Of a stretch of DNA of 64,000 nt, positions 21,409 through 32,248 are shown piece by piece. How positions within the stretch are numbered: position 1 is the stretch's first letter; each line of letters opens with the position of its first letter. Position numbers and translations under genes: made by a program. The notes beneath the pieces are model-generated. The model saw nothing but the letters and a program-made list of their open reading frames with translations, had not been told where the DNA came from and did no database searches. Source of the DNA: Locusta migratoria (Eukaryota; Arthropoda; Insecta; Orthoptera; Acrididae); contig CM048751.1 of NCBI GenBank assembly GCA_026315105.1, positions 341,046,649 through 341,110,648 on the forward strand, given 5' to 3'.

Positions 21409-24350
21409 CTACACCCTACAAACTAAGCACAGCACTGCCAACGTCCATGGCGATAGGAATATCCTTGTCGATATCCATGGGTTCATGTTCTTCATGATGC
21501 GGAGGCCGCAGCAGGGGTCACCATAGCGGCTGGTGGAGTGGGTGGAGGCAGAGGTCCTGCCAGTGTGGTCAGTGGCAGGCAATGGTGGCTCCCCCGGGTC
21601 GTCATCATTCATGTCGATGTAGCTGGTTGAGGTGCTGTCGGGCAGTGGACCTGTCTTCCCAAAGCAGTGATGCCATCGCCTGACCGCAGAATTTGGTGAT
21701 GAACGCAACTGCCCAGCGAGTCTGCTAATGGGAGAACACCTGCGCCCAGACTGCCTGGCCGGCACAGAAAAAATGGATCGAAGTACGAGCGAAAGGCCGC
21801 AAAGTCTCTGGAACAAGAACAGATAAGGTAGAGTGGAATAAACGACTGTGAAATATCTCCACTGGACTTTTGCCGTCCCACGGGACGGCGCGATTTGACG
21901 CCTGAAAAATTAGCCCTGCTTCCTCCAGCAGGTGATGGCACATCAACTTATCGAGTTGGGTCTTGAACTTTCGCACAAAATGTTCCACCCAACCGTTAGA
22001 CGCAGGATGGAATGGGTCAGTATGGACGAGGGAAATCTCATTGTTAGCACAATATTGGTTGAACTTCGCTGAAATGAACTGGAGGGTGTCAGTCCTTCAG
22101 TGGCAAAGTTGCGTCGAAGAATTTGTATAGTCTTGGACAATTTGGTAGCCACCATGCATGAGACAGTCAGACAATCTCATTAGGATCCACGAAAAGGCCC
22201 TGTGAAGTCTGCATGAAGGCGTTCCATAGGAGCAGCTGCATCTGGCCTAGAAAAATACTGGCCAAAAAAATACTGGGCAAGAAAAATACTAGCTAAGAAA
22301 AATAGTGTCCTCTGTTCCCAAAAATTGTGGACTGCTGGTTCACAGATGCTACGACGACTGTCTGGCCAACTAGCACAGATTTGGCAGTGGAGAGCTTGCA
22401 GTGTTGGATCCTTTGTGGTGGCCCGCTGGACTGTTTCAGTGCCCATTGGAAGGGTGGCAAAAGCCAAGTCCGGTTCCAAATGGAAGCAAACCAAAGGCGA
22501 GGTTTCAAATGCACAGTCTGTTCCTATTGGCAATTGGAAAAAGAAATCAGTGTTTGCGTGCCTGTGAGAGGTGCCATAGGCAATATCATAGTTGAACAAG
22601 GCCAACGTTGGAGGCAGCGCGCCGTCTGTGTGGCATGGCAGTTCCAGGGTGAAACAAGGAAACCAGGGGCTTGTGCTCGGTCTGCAGTGTGAAATGACGA
22701 CCATAAACATAATCGTAAAATTTAGTCAGGACGAAGACCACTGTGAAAGCTTTCTTCTCAATTTGGCTATATTTCATTTGAGCACATGTCATTTTTTTGA
22801 AAGTCAAGGCTACTGTCCTCTCGACGTCATCCATCAATTGTGAAAGTACTGCACCCAACCCATAGTCTGGGGCATTGGCAGCGAAGTTGAGTAGAAGAGA
22901 AGGGTCATAAGCAGCCAGACATGGAGGTCAAAAGAGAGCAGACTTGAGGTTTGTGAAAGCCTGATCATATATTGTGTGCCAGGTGCAACGATTACCTTTT
23001 CACAATAATCAGGTAAGTTGTGCCAATAGTTCAGCAGCATGTGGTATAAAACATCTATAATAATTTATATACCCAAGTACAGATTGCAGTTTCTGCACAT
23101 TGGTGGGGTGAGGAAAGTTCTGTATCACCTTGACATAATCCTTGGGGGTGTAGAGGCCTTGGGTGTCAATCTTGAATCCAAGACAGCTGACCTCTCAAGC
23201 AAAACACTCCAACTTTTACTTCTGGCAATGCACAGGAGCCTTGGAGAATACCTGGGAAAGCTGATCTAGTTTTATCACGAGGTCCACTGCAGAAAGCCGC
23301 CGACGATGACATCGTCCAGATAGCTTGCAGCACCCGGAACCTGGCTGGTGGGATAACGTTGTATAATAACGTTGTATAATGGTGGGGGCACTGGAAATTC
23401 TGAACAGATGGCGGTTGTACCGAAAACAGGCAACACGGGGTATTTATGGACAGGATCTGCTGTGATTCTTCGTTCAGCAGCAGTTGAAAATGAGCATGGC
23501 ACAAATCAATCTTAGCAAAGTCAGTCGAGTCTGCAAGAGGCTTCAATATTTCATCTATCGACGGTACAGGATACACATCGATGATTTACTGAGAGTTTAT
23601 TGTGACCTTAAAATCGCCAAAGTTGCATAAGGCTCCATTTGGCTTCTTGGTTAGGGCTGTATGCGTCGCCCAGCGACTGTGTGCGACTGGATAAAGAATG
23701 TCTTCTGCCTGTAGATGGGTCATCTCGGCCTGGAGACGGGACTGGGCGGGGCTTAAAAAACTGGGGACCAGCGGCGGGAAGGAGTTCAGTACAAGCTTTG
23801 AATCTCGTCTCCCCAGGTGTGGAGGATGAGAACAGCGTTTTGTATTTTTTGATCAATGAGTCGAATAGGGTCTCTGAGGCAGGTGTCGAGACCGCCTGCA
23901 CCTTGTCCTGTAGTGACAAACCCAGGCAGCCAAAAATGTGTAAACCCCAAGTGATTTGAGGCGCCAGCTGAGCGAACCACCAGAAACGGAGCGGTGAAAA
24001 CGCAGTTGCTGTATGTGACTCGCGTCGAAAAAACGCCGTCGACTTGTATATAGTCATTGCTGACTGTATGGTGACAACGCTGGAGTGCCCAATCGTTCGT
24101 AGGTGGCACCATCCGCGATAGATAAGGAGGATGCTCTGTCAATTTGGAAAACGACGAAGTATTTCTGAGCTCCAAGGTGAGGAAGAACCAAGCTCCTGCC
24201 TGGGGAATGATAGAAAATACTTGCCCATCATTGTAATGTGGGTCTCTTGGGTCCTGTGTGAATGATTCATCACCTGCCTGTTCATCCTCCGGAATTGTGG
24301 CATCAACGTGGTGTTTCTGAAAAGCCTGGCAAACAACGGCGATTTGGCCC
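21409..24350 (-). pseudogene. pol: Gypsy pol: protease, RT, RNase H and integrase, decayed
   Basis: From right to left on the minus strand: a segment near 23790-23990 (LGFTHFWLPGFVTT) precedes the polymerase. The reverse transcriptase start reads YPVPSIDEILKPLAD and TDFAKIDLCHAHFQL near 23470-23576. The catalytic YLDDVIVGG lies near 23285-23330. RNase H reads YSQIEKKAFTVVF and YVYGRHFTLQTEHKPL near 22640-22790. The integrase core opens with HADFTGPF near 22195-22220 and continues with TIQILRRNFATEGL and VEHFVRKFKTQLDKL to about 21930. Catalytic signatures remain visible, but at least five frame changes or stops separate them. The protease active site is not clear. The set and order (RT-RNase H-integrase) identify Gypsy rather than Copia. 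No envelope-like frame is seen. Confidence 0.8.
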
Positions 24351-24359
24351 ATTCAGCGG

Positions 24360-25940
24360 CAAGCTGTGCACCTCGACTGCCAGAGGGGGCAATCTGGCCA
24401 TTGATGTTTCTGGAAACTATCCAGGCAGTTTGGAAGATGTGTGGAAGATCGTCGATCACAGCTTGTGCTCATGGCTGGACGAGACTCCCGCCTGGCATCA
24501 GAGGACTGGCGAGCAGCGAAAAAAGCCGGCTCAAAGAGCGGTGATGTTGGTCGGTGAGCCTGTTCAAAGGCACAGATGATCAGCAGACATATGTCGAGAG
24601 ATGGGTCCTGTAACTTCAAAATTTCAGCTCGACGACCCTCGTCAGGTGCGTGAAACACAACCATGTCGGGAATCAGTGAAGGAGCAAAGGACTGCTTGCA
24701 GACGACGCTGGCGCACCTGAATCTGTAATCGCGAGAGAGATCCCTGCAGTGTCGTAATCCATTGACAATAAGTCTGATTTGGGGACATTCGATATGAAAA
24801 ATATGACGTATATGCGCGTCAAAGTACTCCGACGAGCAATTTTTGATGTGGGAATATGCAAGATCTTGAGCTGACTGTACTGGGTTCCAGTGGCTGCTCG
24901 TACAAAATTTGACCAGTGTGCTACAATATTACAAAAATAAACAGGTAACAAAATATACTAAAATAAAAAGTCAACCTTTGTATGATTGCCTTTAATTAAA
25001 TATCAATTAATACTGTATTGGCAGTAAGACCTGCAGGAGAATCTATAACAGCGCCGCCAACTGCATGTATTCACTTTAGGTAGTAAATATAACGTTTAAA
25101 ACATATTAATTTTATTTACAGAAATTAAAAATTTAGACTGAGAGGTATTTGAATACGAGCCTCACACATGTAGGTTTGAGAGATGACGCGCAAGATGCCT
25201 GAATCAGCGCGCTATTTGACTCTGTAAGCCGCAATATTCGTCATATACTATTCTTCCGCAGCCGTTACACGCAGCGCAAAGAGATATATTGATGTGGTTC
25301 TGCAGTCGGTCTCAGCACACGAGTCGCCAGGCCTGACGACACGTCTGCGCATGCGCACTAGTGAACAGACGACAGCGCCGCCTCTCTGCGCACGTACCAG
25401 CGCGGCTGAATCCCACTTCAGCACACGGAGCTGGCTTCCAGCTATCGCGGCGACAGAGCTCCAAAATGCGTTTTCATCCTTAGTACTAGCATTCTAATAC
25501 GCATTAGAAGGGAATTGGCATAATTTTATTGTGATATCTGGCTCGTATTCCAACCGAAAGCATGTAATTTTACAACGATTTCTCTCTTGCATTCGAAGAG
25601 AAATTGCATAATTTTAGTAACATATTTACAGGGTGCTGCAGCACATTAGCACATTATCACCAGCCGCCACTGCTGGGTTCAATTGTTGAATTAAACAATA
25701 CACCTGGGGACTGACTGTTGCTAAGAAGAAATCCCGGGGTCTGTTTTCCTCGAGAACCCCAGGAAATGTTTTTCCAGTCGCTCTACATAATTCGACCATG
25801 GTTCCAAAGTCCTATCAAAAGCTGGAAACGTTGGCGAAGACATAGGCAGACTGTTCAGTTTTCCCACGACGTAATCGAACCTGCAATGCTGGGGAGTGGG
25901 TGGTGCGCAGGCCCTGTGAGCGCCGCTTGTATCTGGATTA
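24360..25940 (-). pseudogene. gag: Gypsy gag, heavily decayed
   Basis: A zinc-knuckle-like C-T-A-C-x2-MGQIAVVC lies near 24310-24370. Upstream are LQDPSLDICLLIICAFEQA (24570-24630), similar to the end of Gypsy Gag, and VSPQVYCLIQQLNP near 25660-25720, similar to the capsid region 'VGPxxYxLLRxL'. The segment between about 24950 and 25600 has no coding resemblance and may hold foreign DNA. Gag would form the particle and package RNA. No intact frame survives. Confidence 0.55.
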
Positions 25941-26019
25941 GAGATCCCGTCAAGGATTAAAAAATTCCTCTAATGTAGCCATTACAATTGAGACAAAGTT
26001 TTATCCTTGTCGCCTATAC

Positions 26020-26105
26020 TGTAGCGTCCTGCGATCAGCAGGAAAGAAACAAATGGAAAAAGTAATATACAATTTATTAACACAAAAGCGCCTTGTGGAT
26101 GTACA
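26020..26105 (-). repeat. Gypsy LTR (5' LTR), first segment
   Basis: It starts TGTAGCGTCCTGCGATC and carries GCAGGAAAGAAACAAATGG and CAATTTATTAACACAAAAGC, matching 20868-20955. It stops at TGTACA (26100-26105), where the long-TIR element enters. Confidence 0.85.
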
Positions 26106-27955
26106 CTCTGTGACAAAAAAATCTGGCTGCCGGCCGGCCGGCGCTGAGCGTAAGTCCGAGTCGATTGCGACATGGGACAATAAACGTGGCCGTGCTGATT
26201 CGCTCCAAGTCCGGCTATCTGCACAATCTGGCAACACTGTAGACTGCGGGAGTTCATGCAGTACTTCTTATGTACAGTTAGAAGCGGTGTATGTCAGCTA
26301 CATCCGTGGTCTTGCGGTAAAGTGCGTGAGTGACGCGCAAGTCTTTGCAATCGAAATCGACTTTTGACAAAAAATTTTAATTCACGTCCCTCGTGCATGC
26401 TGTTACCACATGCGTAAGGGGAGCATATGCGTAACGTATATCACTTTTTGATACACTGTTAATAACATTTCGGCCCAATAACATTGCTGCCTCTGGCCAC
26501 AGCACTTGGCAGAGCTCTCCGCGGCCCACTCGCCGGCAGCAGCGGTGGCGGCACTACACAGCGCTGTCTCGCCCTCTGCCCACAGCGCCTGCTGCCGCTC
26601 ATCGCCCTGGATATGTAACATGCTGTAGTGTTTCCGAGTGTTGAACCACAAAAAGGTTGCGATGTGTATTTCAGACACAATATGAACGGAGCAGACAACC
26701 CATTTTGAATGATGAGCATATTATTACACTAATACATAATACATTAAAGAGGCAAAATATTGTCATAGTCGTTGATTCAATCCAATGGCACTCTACGATG
26801 GTTAACACTTATTTTTGGTTTAAATCTCGACCCTTTTCCTTTCAGAAAAGCCCTTCATGTAATTTGTTATTGTCATCAGTTCATATGTTTTCATCAAGAC
26901 ACAATGTGTAACTCACTAAAATGTTTTAGTGTCGTTGTTTCATTCCTTACGGTAAATGTATGAGCTAAATTATGTGAATACGTTTCAGTGCACGTTCTAA
27001 AGCAACACAGGCACACAGCAAGGTTCGTGTCTTCATGTCTCATTTCTACAGCAGATATTTCGCATCAGTGGAGATCAATTCGAATTTCTTCAAAGGCGTT
27101 TGTATGGTGAAGCAAAGAACACATCAAATACAATTTCCATAATTTGGAGTCGATCTTTCTGAAAGACTTATTGTATAAAGCTTTTCTTCTGATTCCGTTA
27201 AAGAGTTTCTACTTGCAATCTGCAGCGTATAAAGTAAATAAAACGAAGTAAAATGACATTCCATCCCCAAACATATCTTTTCCGACCACTATTAGAACTG
27301 TCGACTCACAACAGGGTTACATCACAAGACACAAGCAGAACCACACAGCCAACCACACACTGTGGCATCGTGCCCTCAACCTCTCACATATTCAATGCTG
27401 AGCCTCTAATGCATCGCGAAAGATAATCTGAAAGTAACCAACACGAATAACTGCATTCCTTGAGTGCAAAAGTTAAATTTCTGTCTCTCATATCACGTGG
27501 GCATTATACAGCATGAGTCATAAAAGTAGAAGAGGAATGTCAAGGGAACTTAGCGAGACAATTCAGTACCACTTGCGGAAGTAACTGCACTGTCACAGTG
27601 TTGCCAAATATCAGCAACGATGTTGCCAGTTCTTAGCTGTACTAGGAAGACCTGTGTAGCGATAAGTGACGAGAAATCGCGCTCGTCTCATATGGGCTTC
27701 TAGAGGGGAGTTGCGCATTTCGGTTAATATGCGGCGCTATCTCCTGATAGATTCCATCGTCACACTTAGGATGCAGATATTTAATTCGTCCAATGAGGCC
27801 TAAACCAGCCATTAATTTTTGAAGCTTTACAGGATTATGATGTAGTTTCAGCAAATGACTAGAGAAGTTAAAAATACTGATATTGTGCTTGCAACATATG
27901 GTAGGTCAAAGACTGAGATACGTAAACATACATCACGATTATAGTTTCACCCCCC
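26106..27955 (+). repeat. Left arm of the long inverted repeat
   Basis: It includes a G+C-rich block (26120-26160, 26500-26600), a short inward open frame at 26657-26911 (CVFQTQYERSRQPILND, then IIT, IHNTL and IVIVVDS) and ends at a poly-C/poly-A tract (27950-28007). No known domain was recognised. Confidence 0.85.
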
Positions 27956-27959
27956 CCCC

Positions 27960-28007
<48 letters not shown>
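27950..28007 (+). repeat. Poly-C/poly-A tract
   Basis: Eleven Cs followed by about 47 As. The counterpart in the right arm is a T run then a G run at 35384-35402. High arm identity stops here. Confidence 0.9.
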
Positions 28008-28009
<2 letters not shown>

Positions 28010-30001
28010 CTAAACCACTTGTTACATTTAGACAAAACGTAATTTTTTCATGAAAAGTTACTTCAAATCAATGATGCTCCATCCATCACGAAAAACTTCG
28101 CAAAGCGACTGCCTTCAAAATGTAGCCTTAGGACTGCACAAGTAATATTTCAAATCTTCTAAGTGAATACATAAATGTGTTGGTTTGCTTGAAAGCCAGA
28201 AGGAACATAGTTAACTGATTATTTATGCAACACATTAATATTTCATTTTTAGGATTCAGGAGACAGGATACTTATAATTACGGCCATGAACACAGAAACG
28301 CAACCTCCAACATGGAGGTCGAGATATTTTAAGTATTTTAATTGGTTTTAAGCATTGATAATGACCACACAGTGGTCGAAATCTGGATTTGCAAACAAAT
28401 AAAAAAAATATATTTTTTACGACTGATTGCTGAAATAATTACCACAAAAGAAACTAAACTGTATATGTGGGAAATGTGCAATTCTGAGGTTTTTCCTCTG
28501 CAAACATATACATATAATCTATAGACTACTAAGCAGCTTATTGATTTCACAGAGTTACAGCCTTGTTGGGCCAACAAATGATGACGTGAATCCGAACCCA
28601 TGTGTCTGATGGCTTCTTTGAACGTTTCAACCTACGACTTGCATGTGTTGTTGTTTGGTATCTGTATGATAAATCGACAGAAATTGTTACAAACTTTTTA
28701 CCTACTTTCTCCTATTGTCCTGTTTTTCGTCAAACCACGCATTCTTTCTGGTCTCTTGGCCACATGGGAAAGAACGCTTTTGCAACTGAATTAATGATAA
28801 TAATGATAGTAATCAATGATGTTTAGGGCATTACAGCAGAATGATAACGATTACAATAACAATAGAAAATGCCGATCTCTTGGTTGCCACACTGCAATGA
28901 GTTTTGGTATTTCGTTGCTGAATACCGTTTAGGACATTTTTCAAAGGAGAAAAATAGACCTGAAGCCACACACATCACTAGTACAACGATACCTCACTAA
29001 GCAACTATGCTTGCTGTAGATCAGAGGACGAGAATGTCGCCACCGAGCTAAAATAAGATTACTCGTTCAGTTGTCTGACACATGTTGGCAGTTAATACAT
29101 ACAGTCCCGACATAAAATACAAAATTGTTCGCAATTTAAGCTGGGGTCGACCTTTCTGCGGTAGAAAAATTAATTCATGATAACAGAGTCATATAAATGC
29201 ATTGACCAATCACATATCCTCATGAATATTGGAAAATAATCCGAATTCTGGAACTGAGGAAACAATAAGAGTTCCCTAGCGTCGTAAGCAATACTGCTAA
29301 GCTATAGGAAGTACTTCTTGGCCATCCCACAATATTGTCATTCCTACAAACAGAATGCTTCAACTAGCTTTTAGCCATGCTGTGCTGCCAAAGCCATTCT
29401 AAGTAAGGCTTCAGTCTGAAAGCAGACAACAGCATTGAAAAATCTGATAAATAGATGACTTACCCTCATCAACTTCTGGGGAGAATTTCCTTTAACAAAA
29501 CGAAGAAGTTTGAAACGACTACTTTCTCCAAAGTTTCTAAGGACTTTTGTCCCAAATTGGACGTATATACGTTCAGTCTTGTCATACGCGGCTCACATTC
29601 CAGGAATATCACCAAAATGAGCATCCGGCGGGTACCATCCTAGAGTAGCTATTACGCAAGTTTTTACCAATAATTATAAAATTGACCAGACGGCTTTTGC
29701 TGCATAATATAGCGACTTCTATTAGATCTGCGTAACCTTTCCCGATAAGAAACTGATTTCTTCGTATAGTGATGTCCCTGTTTAGGTGAATTATAATGTT
29801 AGCGTTTAATGTTGCTTCAGAAGAACTTTATGCCTGAAATATTTTTAATTTTGCAGGTGATTCAAGGAAATTGTAATAATTAGTTTCCCCTCAAATTACT
29901 CCATTCATTTAATCTATTATTTGTGAAGTAATTGCAACCGCCAAAAGTTAAATTGTCCTATAAACCAAACCGTTTGGTTATTTTAGGTCTATCGTCCATG
30001 G
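28008..30001. other. Inner left part of the long-TIR element
   Basis: 28020-28095 and 29300-29625 show inverted homology of about 70-75% with 35235-35340 and 34935-35235. The intervening 28095-29300 has no counterpart, so it may be an insertion here or a deletion in the other arm. A short frame at 29455-29643 (TYPHQL) matches the right arm. I see no known domain. Confidence 0.5.
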
Positions 30002-30015
30002 GCAGAACGCTTTCA

Positions 30016-30211
30016 AAATGTTCAAATGTTTGTTAAGCTTATGGGACTTAACTACGGGGTCATCAGTCCCTAAACTTACAAACTACTTATCAACTACCTT
30101 ATACTAAAGACGTCACAAATATCCATGCCCGAAGGGGGATTCGAACCCCCGACCGTAGTGGCCGTGCAGACCGTGACTGGAGCGCCTCAGTCTCCTCGGG
30201 CACTGCGGCCG
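30016..30211 (-). repeat. SINE A, full-length
   Basis: The 14-bp duplication GCAGAACGCTTTCA is perfect (30002-30015, 30212-30225). The tRNA-like head is on the right, with GGATTCGAACCCCC (inverse B-box) and CGGCCGG at the end. Confidence 0.9.
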
Positions 30212-30707
30212 GCAGAACGCTTTCATCTGAAATCAGAAATATCTCAACGAAAGGCAGAGAAGCGGACGTTTCTTCGTCATAGTATAGAGTAAGGCTCGCG
30301 TAGCCGGTCCTCTGTGAAGAAGAGATGGAATTATATGTTGAAGAAAGAAACTTGCATATTAATTTTATTTTTCTCGTGTATTTATATTTTTTCAGGCTTA
30401 TATTCACCTTTACTTCTCACAAAATAATGAGATGTATTTTTTTTTCTGTTAGTAGCTACCTGAGGTCGTTTCCGACCGCATTATATTTATTGTTGTCTCC
30501 AGATGGATCATACTTTGTCTCTGCCGGTCTCAGATTTTACGTCGAAAGAAATCATGTGCTCCTCATCATTCATTTCACAGGAGGCGGTCGTATTTTTACC
30601 GTTGGTATATTTACTTGTACGAATATTGTCCGTAACTGTAAAGAGTTTGCTCTTGCTATTCGTCTCCTTAATATTGTTAAACACATACTTTCCCTATATT
30701 TCTCCTC
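30212..30707. other. Core of the long-TIR element, no gene recognised
   Basis: A 150-residue plus frame (30325-30777) is hydrophobic and T-rich and reads into the next SINE, so I do not treat it as a gene. Confidence 0.45.
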
Positions 30708-30898
30708 AAATGTTTGTAAGTGCTTATGGGACTTGAGTATGGGGTCATCAGTCTCTAAACTTACAAACTACTTATGAACTAGCTACAACTAAGGACGGCA
30801 CAAATATCCATGCCCGAGGAGGGATTCGAACCCCCGACCGTAGTGGCCGTGCAGACCGTGACTGAAGCGCCTCAGTGCCCTCGGCCACCGCGGCCGGC
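30708..30898 (-). repeat. SINE A, full-length
   Basis: Flanks ATATTTCTCCTC (30696-30707) and ATAATTCTCCTC (30899-30910) match at 11 of 12 bases. The inverse B-box GGATTCGAACCCCC and the terminal CGCGGCCGGC are present. Confidence 0.88.
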
Positions 30899-30910
30899 AT
30901 AATTCTCCTC

Positions 30911-31610
30911 GTGAAGTGGTTGAACTGCTGTGCTTTATTATTGTTAGTACCATTAGTTTTCATTTCAAGTCGACCTTTAAATTTGTATTTTTTTATTACC
31001 ATTACATTTGTTTGTTCAATATCTTTCACAATATTGATCAACAAGTTCTCATATCCATCAACATAAGCGAGTTAGAGCTAATGTATAACGGTCATTTTTG
31101 TCTTGTTTCATCCGTAGAAGTTCCTCTGAAAATGTGGAACACTTATTTTAACACCCTTCATTTGAAACCGATATGTAGGCAGAGGATATTCACGGATTAC
31201 TCTTTTATTAACTCATTTATTAACTTCATTCATAATGATAATTTGGATCAAATTTATTTACAAATTTTGTAATCAGTCCATTTAATTTTTATAATAGCGG
31301 TAAAATTGCAGCCTTGCGCATTCTACATCTGTTCAAAATCAATGAATAAGAGATACGTCACCCGTTTATTTACTATCTTTCAACAAGCAACAGTGCAATT
31401 GCTTTCCTTAATACTGTTTCAAACCATGGCACAATTCATCGATCAATTTTAATCGTTGTAACACGTTTTTATTAGGTTCCTTTATTGACTACTTTGTGTT
31501 TGTTCCAAATTTTACAATTGATTTTATACTAACGATAGGCCAGAAACTTAATTAAGGTAACTCAGAAACGCGTAACAATGCAATATTTACTCGCATTCGT
31601 TTTTGCTACG
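30911..31610. other. Core of the long-TIR element, no gene recognised
   Basis: AT-rich. A plus frame at 30916-31272 has no recognisable motif. Confidence 0.45.
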
Positions 31611-32035
31611 GAGCGAGTTGGTGTAGTAGTAACACACTGGACTCATATTCGGCTGCACGGCGCATCGAACTGGTCTTTGGCCATTTGGGTTTTAGTTTTC
31701 CATGATTTTCCTATATCAGTTTAGGCAAATGCCGGAATGGTCCCTGTGGCAGGGCACGGCCTTATTCCTTCCACTTCCTTATCATAACAATCCGAACGTC
31801 TGCTTCGCTCTAATGACCCTTTGTCGAGGGGACGCATCGAACTGGCCTTTGGTCATTTGGGTTTTAGTTTTCCATGATTTTCCTAGATCAGTTTAGGCAA
31901 ATGCCGGAATGATCCCTGCGGTAGGGCACGGCCTTATTCCTTCCACATCCTTATCATAACAATCCGAACGTCTGCTTCGCTCTAATGACCCTTTGTCGAG
32001 GGGACGTTAAATCGTAACCTTCCTTCTTTCTTTCA
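31611..32035 (+). repeat. SINE B with a 172-bp tandem duplication
   Basis: The head GAGCGAGTTGGTGTAGTAG and AACACACTGGACTC is followed by GGCAAATGCCGGAATGGTCC and a tail GACGTTAAATCGTAACCTTCC. It is the same family as 46951-47194. The segment 31661-31832 is repeated at 31833-32004, so the body occurs twice. I found no target duplication. Confidence 0.8.
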
Positions 32036-32096
32036 TGTCTCGTGTGCAATAGAGCTTACTTCGTTTATGTTTCCGTGTGTTGGTACAAATTTTGCA

Positions 32097-32237
32097 AAAA
32101 TGTTTGCAGATCTTATGGGACTTAACTGGGAGGTCATCAGTCCCTAAACTTACAAACTACTTATGAACTAGCTAATACTAAGGACGGCATAAATATCCAT
32201 ACCCGAGGGGGGGATTCGAACCCCCGACCGTAGTGGC
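32097..32237 (-). repeat. SINE A, 5'-truncated copy
   Basis: Perfect 11-bp duplications CAAATTTTGCA lie at 32086-32096 and 32238-32248. The tRNA-like head is cut just beyond the B-box, so the A-box is missing, yet the duplication shows that it inserted in this form. Confidence 0.88.
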
Positions 32238-32248
32238 CAAATTTTGCA

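Noticed and set aside
21409..21816. 135-residue frame as a separate gene
   Set aside because: It lies in the Gypsy pol region after the integrase and is one of several frames created by frameshifts in that gene.
26403..26719. Open frames of 91 and 86 residues over the G+C-rich block, repeated at 36647-36943
   Set aside because: Several frames on both strands stay open across the same block, as expected from high G+C. Their conservation between arms follows from the 96% DNA identity.
30325..30777. 150-residue plus-strand frame
   Set aside because: It is hydrophobic because the DNA is T-rich, and it ends inside a SINE. There is no recognisable domain.
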